A stretch of 64,000 bases of DNA from G963665495 sp963667575 (GTDB lineage: Bacteria; Desulfobacterota; Desulfovibrionia; Desulfovibrionales; Desulfovibrionaceae): the NCBI GenBank assembly GCA_963667575.2, contig CAXXHY010000001.1, positions 62,001 to 126,000 of the forward strand, given 5' to 3'. Below, one piece after another: positions 1 through 8,072 of this stretch (the stretch's first letter is position 1; each line of letters opens with the position of its first letter). The position numbers and the translations under genes are program-made. Under the pieces are notes generated by a model. The model made no database searches, had not been told where the DNA came from, and saw only the letters and a program-made list of their open reading frames with translations.

Positions 1-834
1 GTGCTGTTCGGAATTCTGCAAAAGCAACTCAGAACTTTCTGTCTCGTGAGAACCCGTGGAGATCAGCGTCCTGCCAAAAACAACCTGATCAATCGATGGC
101 TGTACGGGAATGTTGCGGATGCGGTCATTGCCACCAACAACACCACTACGAATCATCTGATTTCTGAATTACGAATTCCTTCCAGCAGGATTTACTGCGT
201 ACGAGGTGGAGCTGACACGCGCATTTTTCATTTCGATCCCATGGAACGCGAGCGCATCCGTTTCGAATTCGGCTATTCCGTCACCGACAAAGTCATCGGA
301 CTTGTGGGAAGATTCGACAGGGTCAAAGGACAACTGGAAAGCATCAGAGCCCTTGCCCAATTGAAGCAACGCGGCTACACCTCCGCCCGTCTATTATTGA
401 TAGGCTTTGAAACCGCCACCAAACAGGCTGAGGTGGAAGCCTGGATACGCGAATACGGATTGCAATCCGAAGTTCGTATTACCGGCTTTCGTGACGATAT
501 GGCCGCGTGTATTTCAGCCCTGGACATAGGCGTGGTAAGCTCGCTCTGGTCTGAGGCCATTGCCCGTGCCGCTTTTGAAGTCATGGCCTGCGGACGCCCC
601 TTGATTGGCACCACCGTCGGCGTTCTTCCCGATCTGCTCTCACCTCAAGCCCTGGTACCTCCGGGGGATCACGAAGCTCTGGCGCTCAAGCTGGAACAAC
701 TGCTCAACAGCGAACCTCTGTTGCGCTCACTCCTCTCCGAGCAGTGCTCCTCAATATCCCAGCACACTGAGACCTGTTTTTATGATCAGAGCATACGTAT
801 TTTTCAGTCTGTCCTCGAGAGTCATTCCAAGTGA
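1..834 (+). CDS. Glycosyltransferase family 4 (GT-B), 5'-truncated by the window
   Basis: This is the C-terminal part of a GT4-type glycosyltransferase that moves a sugar from an activated donor, probably to a cell-surface glycan. The 277 visible residues contain the donor-binding Rossmann half: a 'GLVGRFDRVKGQ' loop typical of GT4 proteins, then a 'SEAIARAAFE' EX7E element and the 'MACGRPLIGT' turn. The usual N-terminal acceptor domain is mostly missing, so translation almost certainly starts upstream of the window; the GTG at base 1 is not a convincing start. The acceptor and donor are unknown. The gene is closed downstream by the hairpin at 926-994. The family call is firm, the substrate open. 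Confidence 0.85.
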   Translation: MLFGILQKQLRTFCLVRTRGDQRPAKNNLINRWLYGNVADAVIATNNTTTNHLISELRIPSSRIYCVRGGADTRIFHFDPMERERIRFEFGYSVTDKVIGLVGRFDRVKGQLESIRALAQLKQRGYTSARLLLIGFETATKQAEVEAWIREYGLQSEVRITGFRDDMAACISALDIGVVSSLWSEAIARAAFEVMACGRPLIGTTVGVLPDLLSPQALVPPGDHEALALKLEQLLNSEPLLRSLLSEQCSSISQHTETCFYDQSIRIFQSVLESHSK

Positions 835-925
835 ATCCTGAAAAAAAGTTATTTTTATCTATTCAAAACCATTTTTTTCTTGCCATCTTTCCTTCAGTGC
901 TGTAGTCTTTTTCTTACCCCCCCGT

Positions 926-994
926 GAGCCCGGCGGTATCCTCCATTTGGAATTTCCATTTGAGGTTTAACCATTTCCGTCGGGCTCTTTTTTT
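926..994 (+). terminator. Rho-independent terminator with nested stem
   Basis: An 11-bp stem (926-936 with 977-987, one G-U pair) is followed by seven T. The 40-base loop holds a second pairing: CCTC at 940-943 with GAGG at 962-965, and TGGA/TCCA inside it. The position fits termination of the upstream glycosyltransferase. The long structured loop is unusual for a simple terminator and could be the 3' end of a small RNA. Confidence 0.75.
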
Positions 995-999
995 ATTTT

Positions 1000-1293
1000 T
1001 ATCGACACAACAAGCTTCCACTCTTTTCTCTTTTTTATAATTTATATTATTTTTAACATGTAATTTCAAGATATTATACCATCACATTGAATTACATTGC
1101 TGGATATTCACATCCTAGACCAAATATTTCATACTATTTTCTCCAAATAATTTTCCTACCTCCTTATGAATATCTGAAGCTAAAATTACTATCTTTAAAT
1201 AATTTCATATTTTGATATTGAATTTATTATTCTATATTTTATGATATTTATATAATCAATAAACTACTCAGCATGCGCAGCTTGTGCTGACTG
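1000..1293. other. AT-rich intergenic stretch without a convincing gene
   Basis: About 290 bases made almost entirely of A and T, in sharp contrast to the GC-balanced genes on both sides. I see no ORF with a ribosome-binding site and no clear inverted repeat. It lies directly upstream of rdgC and probably holds its promoter. A promoter UP region, a nucleoid-protein binding site or a remnant of transferred DNA are all possible. Confidence 0.5.
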
Positions 1294-1389
1294 ATGAATT
1301 TTGAAATATTCAATCAGGAACTGTTCGCTCCTTGGCAAACAGTTCGCTATGGGCTACTAGACCCGCAACACGTTTTAAAGGAGTCATCT

Positions 1390-2004
1390 ATGGCGATATT
1401 AGCCGGTAGCTGCAGTTTTACACGCTACAAAATCGTTGAAGAAGTTCCGCGCGAATTATTGACAGAAATACCTGAACGACTTCTCAAACATGTTTTCAGA
1501 GACATAGACGAATGTGCCGACGAACAATCGTTCGGCTGGGTTTGTTTTGATGACATGCTTGATACCGACTGGCATACGGCGCCGCCGGAAAAAGGCAGCT
1601 ATTTCACTTTTGCCCTGCGACTGGATACAAGACGTATTCCTGCCGCGGTTTTCAAGAAATACTGCACCATGGCCATGCAGGAAGAAGAATACAAGGCCAA
1701 GGAACAAGGGCGCAAATTCGTAGGCCGGGAGCGCAAAAAAGAAGTGCGCGAGCAGGTCAAGCTGAAGCTCATGGCTCGGACCCTCCCTATTCCAGCCACT
1801 TTCGACGTTGTCTGGAACATCGAGAACAACGTCATTTATTTTGATTCCACCCGTTCCGCGGTACGCGAAATGTTCGAAGAGCTTTTCACCGACACTTTCG
1901 AACTGCACCTGGAACCGCAAACACCTTTTTTTCTGGCCCTGCGCGAGCTTGGACCTGAACATGAAGCCAAACTTGAGGCCCTGGAATCGGCCCATTTCGT
2001 TTAA
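1390..2004 (+). CDS. rdgC: Recombination-associated protein RdgC (short form)
   Basis: RdgC proteins bind duplex DNA as ring-shaped dimers and limit RecA activity in recombination and replication. The 204-residue product carries the family N-terminal pattern: 'FTRYKIVEEVP', then 'IDECADEQSFGWVCFDDML' and 'FALRLDTRRIPA'. It is shorter than the roughly 300-residue enterobacterial protein. I chose ATG 1390 because AAAGGAG lies 7 bases upstream; a longer reading from 1294 has no such site. The next gene starts 14 bases after the stop and may supply the missing C-terminal half. An AT-rich leader precedes it. Family assignment is good; the exact DNA role in this lineage is inferred. Confidence 0.85.
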   Translation: MAILAGSCSFTRYKIVEEVPRELLTEIPERLLKHVFRDIDECADEQSFGWVCFDDMLDTDWHTAPPEKGSYFTFALRLDTRRIPAAVFKKYCTMAMQEEEYKAKEQGRKFVGRERKKEVREQVKLKLMARTLPIPATFDVVWNIENNVIYFDSTRSAVREMFEELFTDTFELHLEPQTPFFLALRELGPEHEAKLEALESAHFV

Positions 2005-2018
2005 ACAAGGAACCTGTG

Positions 2019-2543
2019 ATGGATCTGTATCTCGGACAAACCAAAGATATCATATTGGGGCAGGATTTCCTGACCTGGCTCTGGTTTCGCAGTGAAGTGA
2101 ACCAGGGACGTTTTGAAGGGCCGGACGGGCTTGAATTTTCCGTATTTGTCGAGCGCCGGATTTCCGTTCAGGGCGGAGAGGGAGACAGCCTGGAAACTGC
2201 CACTGTCAGCGGAGCCATGTCGGAACTGCGAGAAGCCCGCATGGGATTATCCACGGGCAAAAAGGTAAACAAGGCGCTGATCCGCATCGATGTCGATCCG
2301 GAGGTCTGGCAGGGAACGCTCAAGGCTGACGATTTTTCGATTTCCGGCCTGCGCACTCCGAAAGTCGAGGCCGGACAAGAAGAAGGAGACGACCCGGATG
2401 CCGCCTTTTTCGAGAAAATTTATCTGATCGAACGCTTTCTGGATCTTCTTGACCATACCTTCAATCAATTCCTGGACATCAGACTCGGACCGGGCTGGGG
2501 TGACGAAGTAGCCCAGTTCCGCGCCTGGCTGGAGCAGGATTAA
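2019..2543 (+). CDS. RdgC-associated protein, possible split C-terminal half
   Basis: A 174-residue acidic soluble protein directly behind rdgC. It starts at ATG 2019 with AAGGA about 8 bases upstream; the adjacent GTG at 2016 is less well placed. Recognisable stretches are 'ILGQDFLTWLWFRSE' and 'FSVFVERRISVQ', which I associate with the C-terminal part of long RdgC-like proteins. No membrane segment, signal peptide or catalytic motif is visible. Tight spacing to rdgC suggests co-translation and a shared job in DNA maintenance. The idea that the two genes together make a split RdgC is an inference. Confidence 0.6.
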   Translation: MDLYLGQTKDIILGQDFLTWLWFRSEVNQGRFEGPDGLEFSVFVERRISVQGGEGDSLETATVSGAMSELREARMGLSTGKKVNKALIRIDVDPEVWQGTLKADDFSISGLRTPKVEAGQEEGDDPDAAFFEKIYLIERFLDLLDHTFNQFLDIRLGPGWGDEVAQFRAWLEQD

Positions 2544-2585
2544 GGCCAAGAGTTTCTGAAACAGCCCAATCGGGAGGTGGTAGGC

Positions 2586-3581
2586 GTGCGTCGTCTTTTG
2601 ATCCGCGCAATAACCCGACTGCTCTGGATTCTGGTGATCTTTTTCGGGATCACCATTATCAGCTTTTGGGTCATCCACCTCGCACCGGGCAAACCCACGG
2701 ACCTGCAAACCAGCATGAGTCCCACGGCCGGAAATCTGGCTCGTGAACGCCTGGAAAAGCTCTACGGTCTGGATCAGCCCCTACATACGCAATACATCCA
2801 GTGGGTCGGGCGGCTGGCAACCTTTGATTTCGGCTATTCCCTGTCCGGGGATCACAGACCTGTCTGGGACAAGATCAAAGAACGCCTGCCCCTGACCTTT
2901 GGCATGAACCTGGCGGCTCTGTTGCTGTCCCTGTTGATCGCCATTCCCATCGGCGTCCTTGCTGCCTGGCGACAAGGGCAACTTTTCGACAGACTCTCCA
3001 CAATTTTTGTTTTCATCGGCTTTGCCATGCCCAGTTTCTGGCTGGCCTTGCTGCTGATGCTTTTCCTGGGCATTCACTATCCCGTCTTTCCCCTGTCGGA
3101 CCTGACGTCACTGGATTACGCATCCCTGTCCCCCTGGGGAAAAGCACTGGACATCGGACGTCATCTGGCTCTGCCCCTGTTCATTTATACCTTTACCGGA
3201 CTGGCAACCATTTCACGTTTCATGCGGACCAGCATGCTGGAGGTCCTGCGGCAGGATTACGTCCTTACCGCACGAGCCAAGGGGCTTTCCATGCGCGCAG
3301 TGATTATCAAACACGCCATGCGCAACGCGTTGCTCCCGGTCATCACCATACTGGGACTGAGCATTCCAGGACTTATCGGCGGCAGTGTCATAGTGGAACA
3401 AATCTTCGCCTTACCAGGCCTCGGACGCCTGTTTTACGAAGCGGTCATGGCCAGGGACTACCCCTTGATAATGGGCAATCTCGTACTTGGCGCGTTGCTG
3501 ACGCTAGCCGGAAATCTGCTGGCGGATCTGGGGTACGGACTTGCGGATCCCAGAATCCGGATTTCCGGCAAAACGGATTGA
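2586..3581 (+). CDS. ABC transporter permease, DppB/OppB family
   Basis: Inner-membrane permease of a dipeptide/oligopeptide/nickel-type ABC importer. It has an N-terminal membrane helix (around residues 8-30), the conserved 'APGKPTD' and 'LYGLDQPL..QY..W' segment that follows it in DppB proteins, and five more hydrophobic helices. The ATPase-docking EAA loop is seen as 'DYVLTARAKGLSMRAVIIKHAMRNALLP'-type sequence near residues 215-245. GTG 2586 is preferred because GGGAGG ends 8 bases before it; GTG 2577 overlaps that site. The cognate second permease lies at 5459-6355, beyond a kinase gene. No binding protein or ATPase is in the window, so the substrate is unknown. Confidence 0.9.
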   Translation: MRRLLIRAITRLLWILVIFFGITIISFWVIHLAPGKPTDLQTSMSPTAGNLARERLEKLYGLDQPLHTQYIQWVGRLATFDFGYSLSGDHRPVWDKIKERLPLTFGMNLAALLLSLLIAIPIGVLAAWRQGQLFDRLSTIFVFIGFAMPSFWLALLLMLFLGIHYPVFPLSDLTSLDYASLSPWGKALDIGRHLALPLFIYTFTGLATISRFMRTSMLEVLRQDYVLTARAKGLSMRAVIIKHAMRNALLPVITILGLSIPGLIGGSVIVEQIFALPGLGRLFYEAVMARDYPLIMGNLVLGALLTLAGNLLADLGYGLADPRIRISGKTD

Positions 3582-3698
3582 CTACACTCTGCTCATCCAT
3601 ACTTTTTACTATTCTTTAAGCTTGTTTTGGTTTAGTATACATCATCTCGCTATGCCTCGGTAAACATTTTACCCTGAACTCTTTAGCGGTATACAAAT

Positions 3699-5399
3699 AT
3701 GACAGAGCAGCATAAATGCCTTATCCTTATTGCAGATGAGTCTGTAGATACGTTCACACTCATTAGTAATACAATGGGTGATGAGTTTGCCTGTAAACAT
3801 GTATCAGATGGTGCATCTGTTACATCGCTTTGTTCTCTGCTGTCTCCCGACCTGTTGCTCATCAATTCTGCTCTTCCGGATGCAAGCGGATTCGAAATTG
3901 TTTCAAAGCTTGATGCACTTTCCACTGCCATCACAAGCCAGATCATTTTTCTATTGAACAATCCCGATGCAGAGCAGGAAATCAAAGCCTTTGCCCATGG
4001 TGCGGCTGATGTTATTCACAAACCACTCAATCCCGACCTCCTGCGTGTTCGCCTGCAACACTGTCTGGCAACCAAGCTGCAGCACGATCAGCAGGCGAAT
4101 CTCATCTCACTGCGTACCGTGGAGCTGGAAATTGTCAACAAAAAGCTGGTCAGCCTGATTGAAGAACGCCAGCAATCTCCGGAAAGGGATGATGAAGACG
4201 CGGAACTGGCCAAGTCCCGTTTCCTTGCCAACATGAGCCACGAATTCCGGACACCGCTCAACGGCATCATGGGCATTCTGCAGATCCTCCGTGACACGGA
4301 CATCAGCCCGGAGCAGGCCAATCTTCTGGAAATGGCTCTGAACTCGTCCGAACATCTGCTCCGCATGGTCAATGAACTGCTGGAACTTTCAAAAATCGAA
4401 AGAACCGGCCTTGCTCTCAAGGAAGGATGCCACTGTCTGCGCGACGAACTGCAACCGCTGCATGCCATATTCAGTCTTCAGGCCCATTGGAAGGGACTGG
4501 AATACCATCATTCCATCGACCCCAACATCCCGGAAAAGATTGTTTACGACAACAGCAGCCTGCGTCATGTGGTCGTCAATGTTCTCGACAATGCGCTTCG
4601 GTTTACCGAACAGGGAAGTATCAGCTTTACCGTGCAAGAATTTTCCCATGAAAACGCTGCGCATCTGGGATACGCTTCAACTCAATCAATCCGCCTTCCG
4701 GCACTGCTCTTTTCCATTTCAGATACGGGAATCGGCATTTCGGAACAAAAACTTGGAACAATTTTCGAAAAATTCGACCTTGGTGAAGATTACATCACCA
4801 AGAAATTCAGTGGAACAGGTATTGGCCTGGCCATTGCCAGGGAACTCATCGGCAAAATGGGCGGAGCCATCTGGGTGCAAAGCACTTTAAGTGTGGGGAG
4901 CACCTTCCATATTGTCGTACCCTATGAATCCACCCAGGACGCGTCGAAAATTCAGGTAACTGAAAAAGTCGGTTTGCGCAGCACAACAACAAAAGAAGGC
5001 GCTCTGCAGGTGCTCATCGCCGATGCCGATCCCGTCAACCAGTCCGTGGCCGCCCATTTTCTGCAAAAACAAGGACACGCCACGACAACGGCAAGGGATT
5101 ACGAAAGCGCCCTCCGGGCTCTGCGAGAGAAGCATATTGACGTGGCCCTGATAGACCTGCAATTGCCCGGACTGGAAGGGCTGGATTTCGTCCGGCGCAT
5201 TCGGAATAACGAAGAACAGGAAATCAATTCCCAACTGCCCATAGTCGGAGTGGCCTCCATGGCTTTTTATGAAGACCTGCGAACCGCCCTGAAGGCCGGC
5301 ATCAACGCAGTGGTTTCCAAACCATATCAATCCGCTTCCCTCATAAAGGCCATCAACCGATCCCTCGGCGCCCCCCTGGCGGCTCAACAGAAAGCCTGA
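3699..5399 (+). CDS. Hybrid sensor histidine kinase, REC-HisKA-HATPase-REC
   Basis: Soluble two-component kinase of 566 residues with no membrane segment. Order: receiver-like domain (7-123), coiled-coil linker, HisKA with phospho-His181 in 'NMSHEFRTPLNG', HATPase with N-box 'NVLDNALRF' and 'DTGIGI' and 'GTGIGLAIA' loops (about 285-405), and a C-terminal receiver (430-555) with Asp486 in 'ALIDLQLPG'. In the first receiver the phosphoacceptor position is Asn56 ('LLINSALPD'), so it probably cannot be phosphorylated, although its conserved Lys is kept. The gene sits between the two permease genes, 117 bases after dppB and 59 before dppC, and looks like an insertion. Its signal is unknown. Confidence 0.9.
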   Translation: MTEQHKCLILIADESVDTFTLISNTMGDEFACKHVSDGASVTSLCSLLSPDLLLINSALPDASGFEIVSKLDALSTAITSQIIFLLNNPDAEQEIKAFAHGAADVIHKPLNPDLLRVRLQHCLATKLQHDQQANLISLRTVELEIVNKKLVSLIEERQQSPERDDEDAELAKSRFLANMSHEFRTPLNGIMGILQILRDTDISPEQANLLEMALNSSEHLLRMVNELLELSKIERTGLALKEGCHCLRDELQPLHAIFSLQAHWKGLEYHHSIDPNIPEKIVYDNSSLRHVVVNVLDNALRFTEQGSISFTVQEFSHENAAHLGYASTQSIRLPALLFSISDTGIGISEQKLGTIFEKFDLGEDYITKKFSGTGIGLAIARELIGKMGGAIWVQSTLSVGSTFHIVVPYESTQDASKIQVTEKVGLRSTTTKEGALQVLIADADPVNQSVAAHFLQKQGHATTTARDYESALRALREKHIDVALIDLQLPGLEGLDFVRRIRNNEEQEINSQLPIVGVASMAFYEDLRTALKAGINAVVSKPYQSASLIKAINRSLGAPLAAQQKA

Positions 5400-5458
5400 A
5401 AAACCGCCCCATGAGGTACAACTCGCAGGCCCGGCTTGCACTCTGAAATTTCTATGCT

Positions 5459-6355
5459 ATGTTCCCAGTACAGATGCAAACTGCTGATTTATCCCTTAGC
5501 CCGATGCCCATGACGATACGCCGGAAAATTTTCACTGCGCACTTTCTGGGACGATATGGCCTTCTGTACATGGGGGTGGCCATTGTCGGAGTGATGTCCG
5601 TGGCTGCTGTTTTCGCCCCTCTGCTCACCCCTTACGATCCCATTGCACTGGATGTACGGGCCATCTATCTTGGGCCGTCCGCGGCGCATCCCCTGGGGAC
5701 CGATGCTTTGGGTCGGGACGTGCTCGCACGTCTGCTGTACGGCGCGCGCGTCTCCCTCTGGGTTGGATTTGTAGCTGTGGGGCTGTCGGTCTGCATCGGG
5801 CTGATACTCGGACTTACGGCTGGTTATTTCGGAGGAATTGTCGACGAACTGCTGATGCGGCTGGTTGACATCATGCTCTGCTTTCCATCCTTTTTTCTTA
5901 TTCTGGCTGTCATCGCCATTCTCGAACCCAGTCTGACCAATATCATGATCGTCATCGGGCTGACTTCCTGGATGAGTGTGGCCAGACTGGTACGGGCAGA
6001 AGCACTGAGCTTGCGGAAAAGGGATTTCATTCAGGCGGCCAGACTCTCCGGAGCGTCCCATTTGCGAATACTGCTGGTACATGTTCTACCCAACGCATTG
6101 GCGCCCGTATTGGTGGCCGCTACCCTCGGCGTGGCCGGCGCCATCCTGACCGAATCTGCTCTCAGCTTTTTAGGACTGGGCGTCCAGCCGCCCACCCCCA
6201 GCTGGGGAAACATGCTCATGGAAGGCAAAGACGCTCTGGAAATTGCCCCCTGGCTATCCATTTTTCCAGGATTGGCCATCCTGTTCACTGTTCTCGGGTA
6301 CAATCTGCTGGGTGAAAGCCTGCGGGATTTGTTCGACCCCAAGCTCAAGCACTAA
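5459..6355 (+). CDS. ABC transporter permease, DppC/OppC family
   Basis: Second permease of the peptide/nickel-type importer begun at 2586. It shows the family hallmarks: cytoplasmic N-terminus, 'PYDP' after the first helix, 'PLGTDALGRDVLARLLYGARVSL', and the ATPase-docking loop 'RKRDFIQAARLSGAS' followed by 'HVLPNALAPVLV'. It ends in 'LGDSLRD'-like 'LGESLRDLFDP'. Length of 298 residues is typical. No strong Shine-Dalgarno sequence marks the start; Met5 or a Met near residue 16 are alternatives. The next gene follows after 15 bases. Its natural partner, the DppB-like permease, is separated from it by the kinase gene. Confidence 0.88.
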   Translation: MFPVQMQTADLSLSPMPMTIRRKIFTAHFLGRYGLLYMGVAIVGVMSVAAVFAPLLTPYDPIALDVRAIYLGPSAAHPLGTDALGRDVLARLLYGARVSLWVGFVAVGLSVCIGLILGLTAGYFGGIVDELLMRLVDIMLCFPSFFLILAVIAILEPSLTNIMIVIGLTSWMSVARLVRAEALSLRKRDFIQAARLSGASHLRILLVHVLPNALAPVLVAATLGVAGAILTESALSFLGLGVQPPTPSWGNMLMEGKDALEIAPWLSIFPGLAILFTVLGYNLLGESLRDLFDPKLKH

Positions 6356-6370
6356 CCCCGGCATTTCATC

Positions 6371-8056
6371 ATGAGAATTTGCTCATTATCCAGCAGCCTG
6401 GCGAATACATTCAAAAGCATGGGTCATGAAGTACTCGCCCTTGAATCCGCAAAGGAAAACACCCTGCTGGATCTCCCGTCCGTTCTTTCCAAGCACGACT
6501 TTGTCCCGGATCTTGTTTTTCAGGAAGAGTTTCTGGGGAACCGCGTCATCCTTCAGGGGCTGGAGCAGCTTGATTGCCCCAAGATCTTCTGGTCTCTGGA
6601 TACGCATCTCAATCTCTTCTGGCAGGCGCATTATTTTCGTCTTTTCGACGGCATCATGACCCCGCATGCTGAAATGCTTCGACAGTCCGGCCTGCAATGT
6701 CCGCCTTTTGCCCGCCTGGCGCGGTTCGGATACGAACTTCCCTGGCGGCCGCATGCGCAACGTCCGTACAAGGTTGCCTTTGTCGGTCGTCAGACCGAAC
6801 ATCGCCCCTTACGGCTGGCACTGGTCGATTTTCTCAAAGAACAGTACGAGGCGGCCATCTTCAGCGACATCCCCTTTCCGCAGATGCTCGAACAGTACAT
6901 GCAAAGCTGCCTGGCGCCCAACGAGGCCATTGCCGCGGAAGTCAATTTCCGGCTCATGGAAACCGCATCCTGCGGCTGCCTGGTTTTCAGCCAGAACATC
7001 GGACCGGACCAGGACGTTCTTTTTACGCCAGGCATGGAAATCCAGACCTATGAGGACATCACAGAACTCAGGGAACTCATGGACCACTTCATCGCCCGCC
7101 CCGACCTTGCCGAACGCAAGGCCCGGGCTGCCTGGGAACGCATTCGCGCGGAGCATCTTGCCAGTCACCGAGCTCAGGCGGTTCTCGACTTTGCGGCCGG
7201 TCTGAGTGCTTCTGCGGCCAAGGGCGATGCTGCCCGGTCCGCATTGTGGCTGACGCTCTGGGCCATGCGCAAAGGCGGACGCAATTCTATGCCACTTCCA
7301 CGTCTGGAAAACGCACTGCAGCAATTGCCCGTGACTCCGGACGTGCTGGCAGCCATGCTGGATATCAAAATTGCGCTCAAAGACAGCAACGGTTTTCTGG
7401 AGATCGCCGCAGCACTGCTGGCAACAGAAAACCTGGCCTCAGACATACGCTGCAATCTGGCGGGATCGCTGGGGGCTCTGCTGCTCGATGCGTGGAGTCT
7501 GGCCAAGCAATTCTGGTATCGGCAGACACGATCAGACCGACAGCAGAGCCGCAGGCGGCCCGAAAATCCGGCAGAACTCTGCCTGCTGTGGGCAGTTGAA
7601 TTGCAGCGTATGGGTCTGTTCCACCAGCCCGGGCTGGGATATTCGCCAGGCAGGCATACGCCTGGCTCCGCCCTGGAATGTCTTGAGCTTGCTCTCCGTT
7701 ACGATTCGGACAACCAAAAGGTCCTTCGCAAGCTCGAGGAAGTGCACTCGCAGATCAAGGGCAATGATTTTTTTCGCATGGGCTATCTTTCGCTGCTTTC
7801 CCTTGGCAGCCCGTATAATTGGCGTACCGGTTTGACACTGGGATTGCTCAACCTCCGAACCTTTCGCTTGCAGCAAGGTCTGGAAGAACTCACTCTGGCC
7901 CATACGCAGGCCCTGCAACAGGGGCGTGAAAAAAGCTTTTACAGGACGCTGGCGAGAATGGATCAAAGAGGTTATATCAAAAACGCACTCGCGCAGTATC
8001 TGAAAGCAGCAGTTACACCCCGTACGGCTGCTCAAACAAACAACCAAGCGGATTAA
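6371..8056 (+). CDS. CgeB-like glycosyltransferase
   Basis: A 561-residue cytoplasmic protein of the CgeB/GT1_2 type. The first 250 residues read as a GT-B fold with 'MRICSLSSSLANTFKSMGHEV' at the N-terminus (a Rossmann start), 'IFWSLDTHLN', 'KVAFVGRQTEHRP' and the donor-site region 'EVNFRLMETASCGCLVFSQN'. The last 300 residues are helical and repeat-like, resembling a TPR-type extension ('SALECLELALRYDSDN'). The donor and acceptor are unknown; relatives modify spore or surface glycans. The gene starts 15 bases after dppC and ends 16 bases before recN, so it is probably co-transcribed with both. Confidence 0.75.
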   Translation: MRICSLSSSLANTFKSMGHEVLALESAKENTLLDLPSVLSKHDFVPDLVFQEEFLGNRVILQGLEQLDCPKIFWSLDTHLNLFWQAHYFRLFDGIMTPHAEMLRQSGLQCPPFARLARFGYELPWRPHAQRPYKVAFVGRQTEHRPLRLALVDFLKEQYEAAIFSDIPFPQMLEQYMQSCLAPNEAIAAEVNFRLMETASCGCLVFSQNIGPDQDVLFTPGMEIQTYEDITELRELMDHFIARPDLAERKARAAWERIRAEHLASHRAQAVLDFAAGLSASAAKGDAARSALWLTLWAMRKGGRNSMPLPRLENALQQLPVTPDVLAAMLDIKIALKDSNGFLEIAAALLATENLASDIRCNLAGSLGALLLDAWSLAKQFWYRQTRSDRQQSRRRPENPAELCLLWAVELQRMGLFHQPGLGYSPGRHTPGSALECLELALRYDSDNQKVLRKLEEVHSQIKGNDFFRMGYLSLLSLGSPYNWRTGLTLGLLNLRTFRLQQGLEELTLAHTQALQQGREKSFYRTLARMDQRGYIKNALAQYLKAAVTPRTAAQTNNQAD

Positions 8057-8072
8057 CCGCGTTTCATACAAT

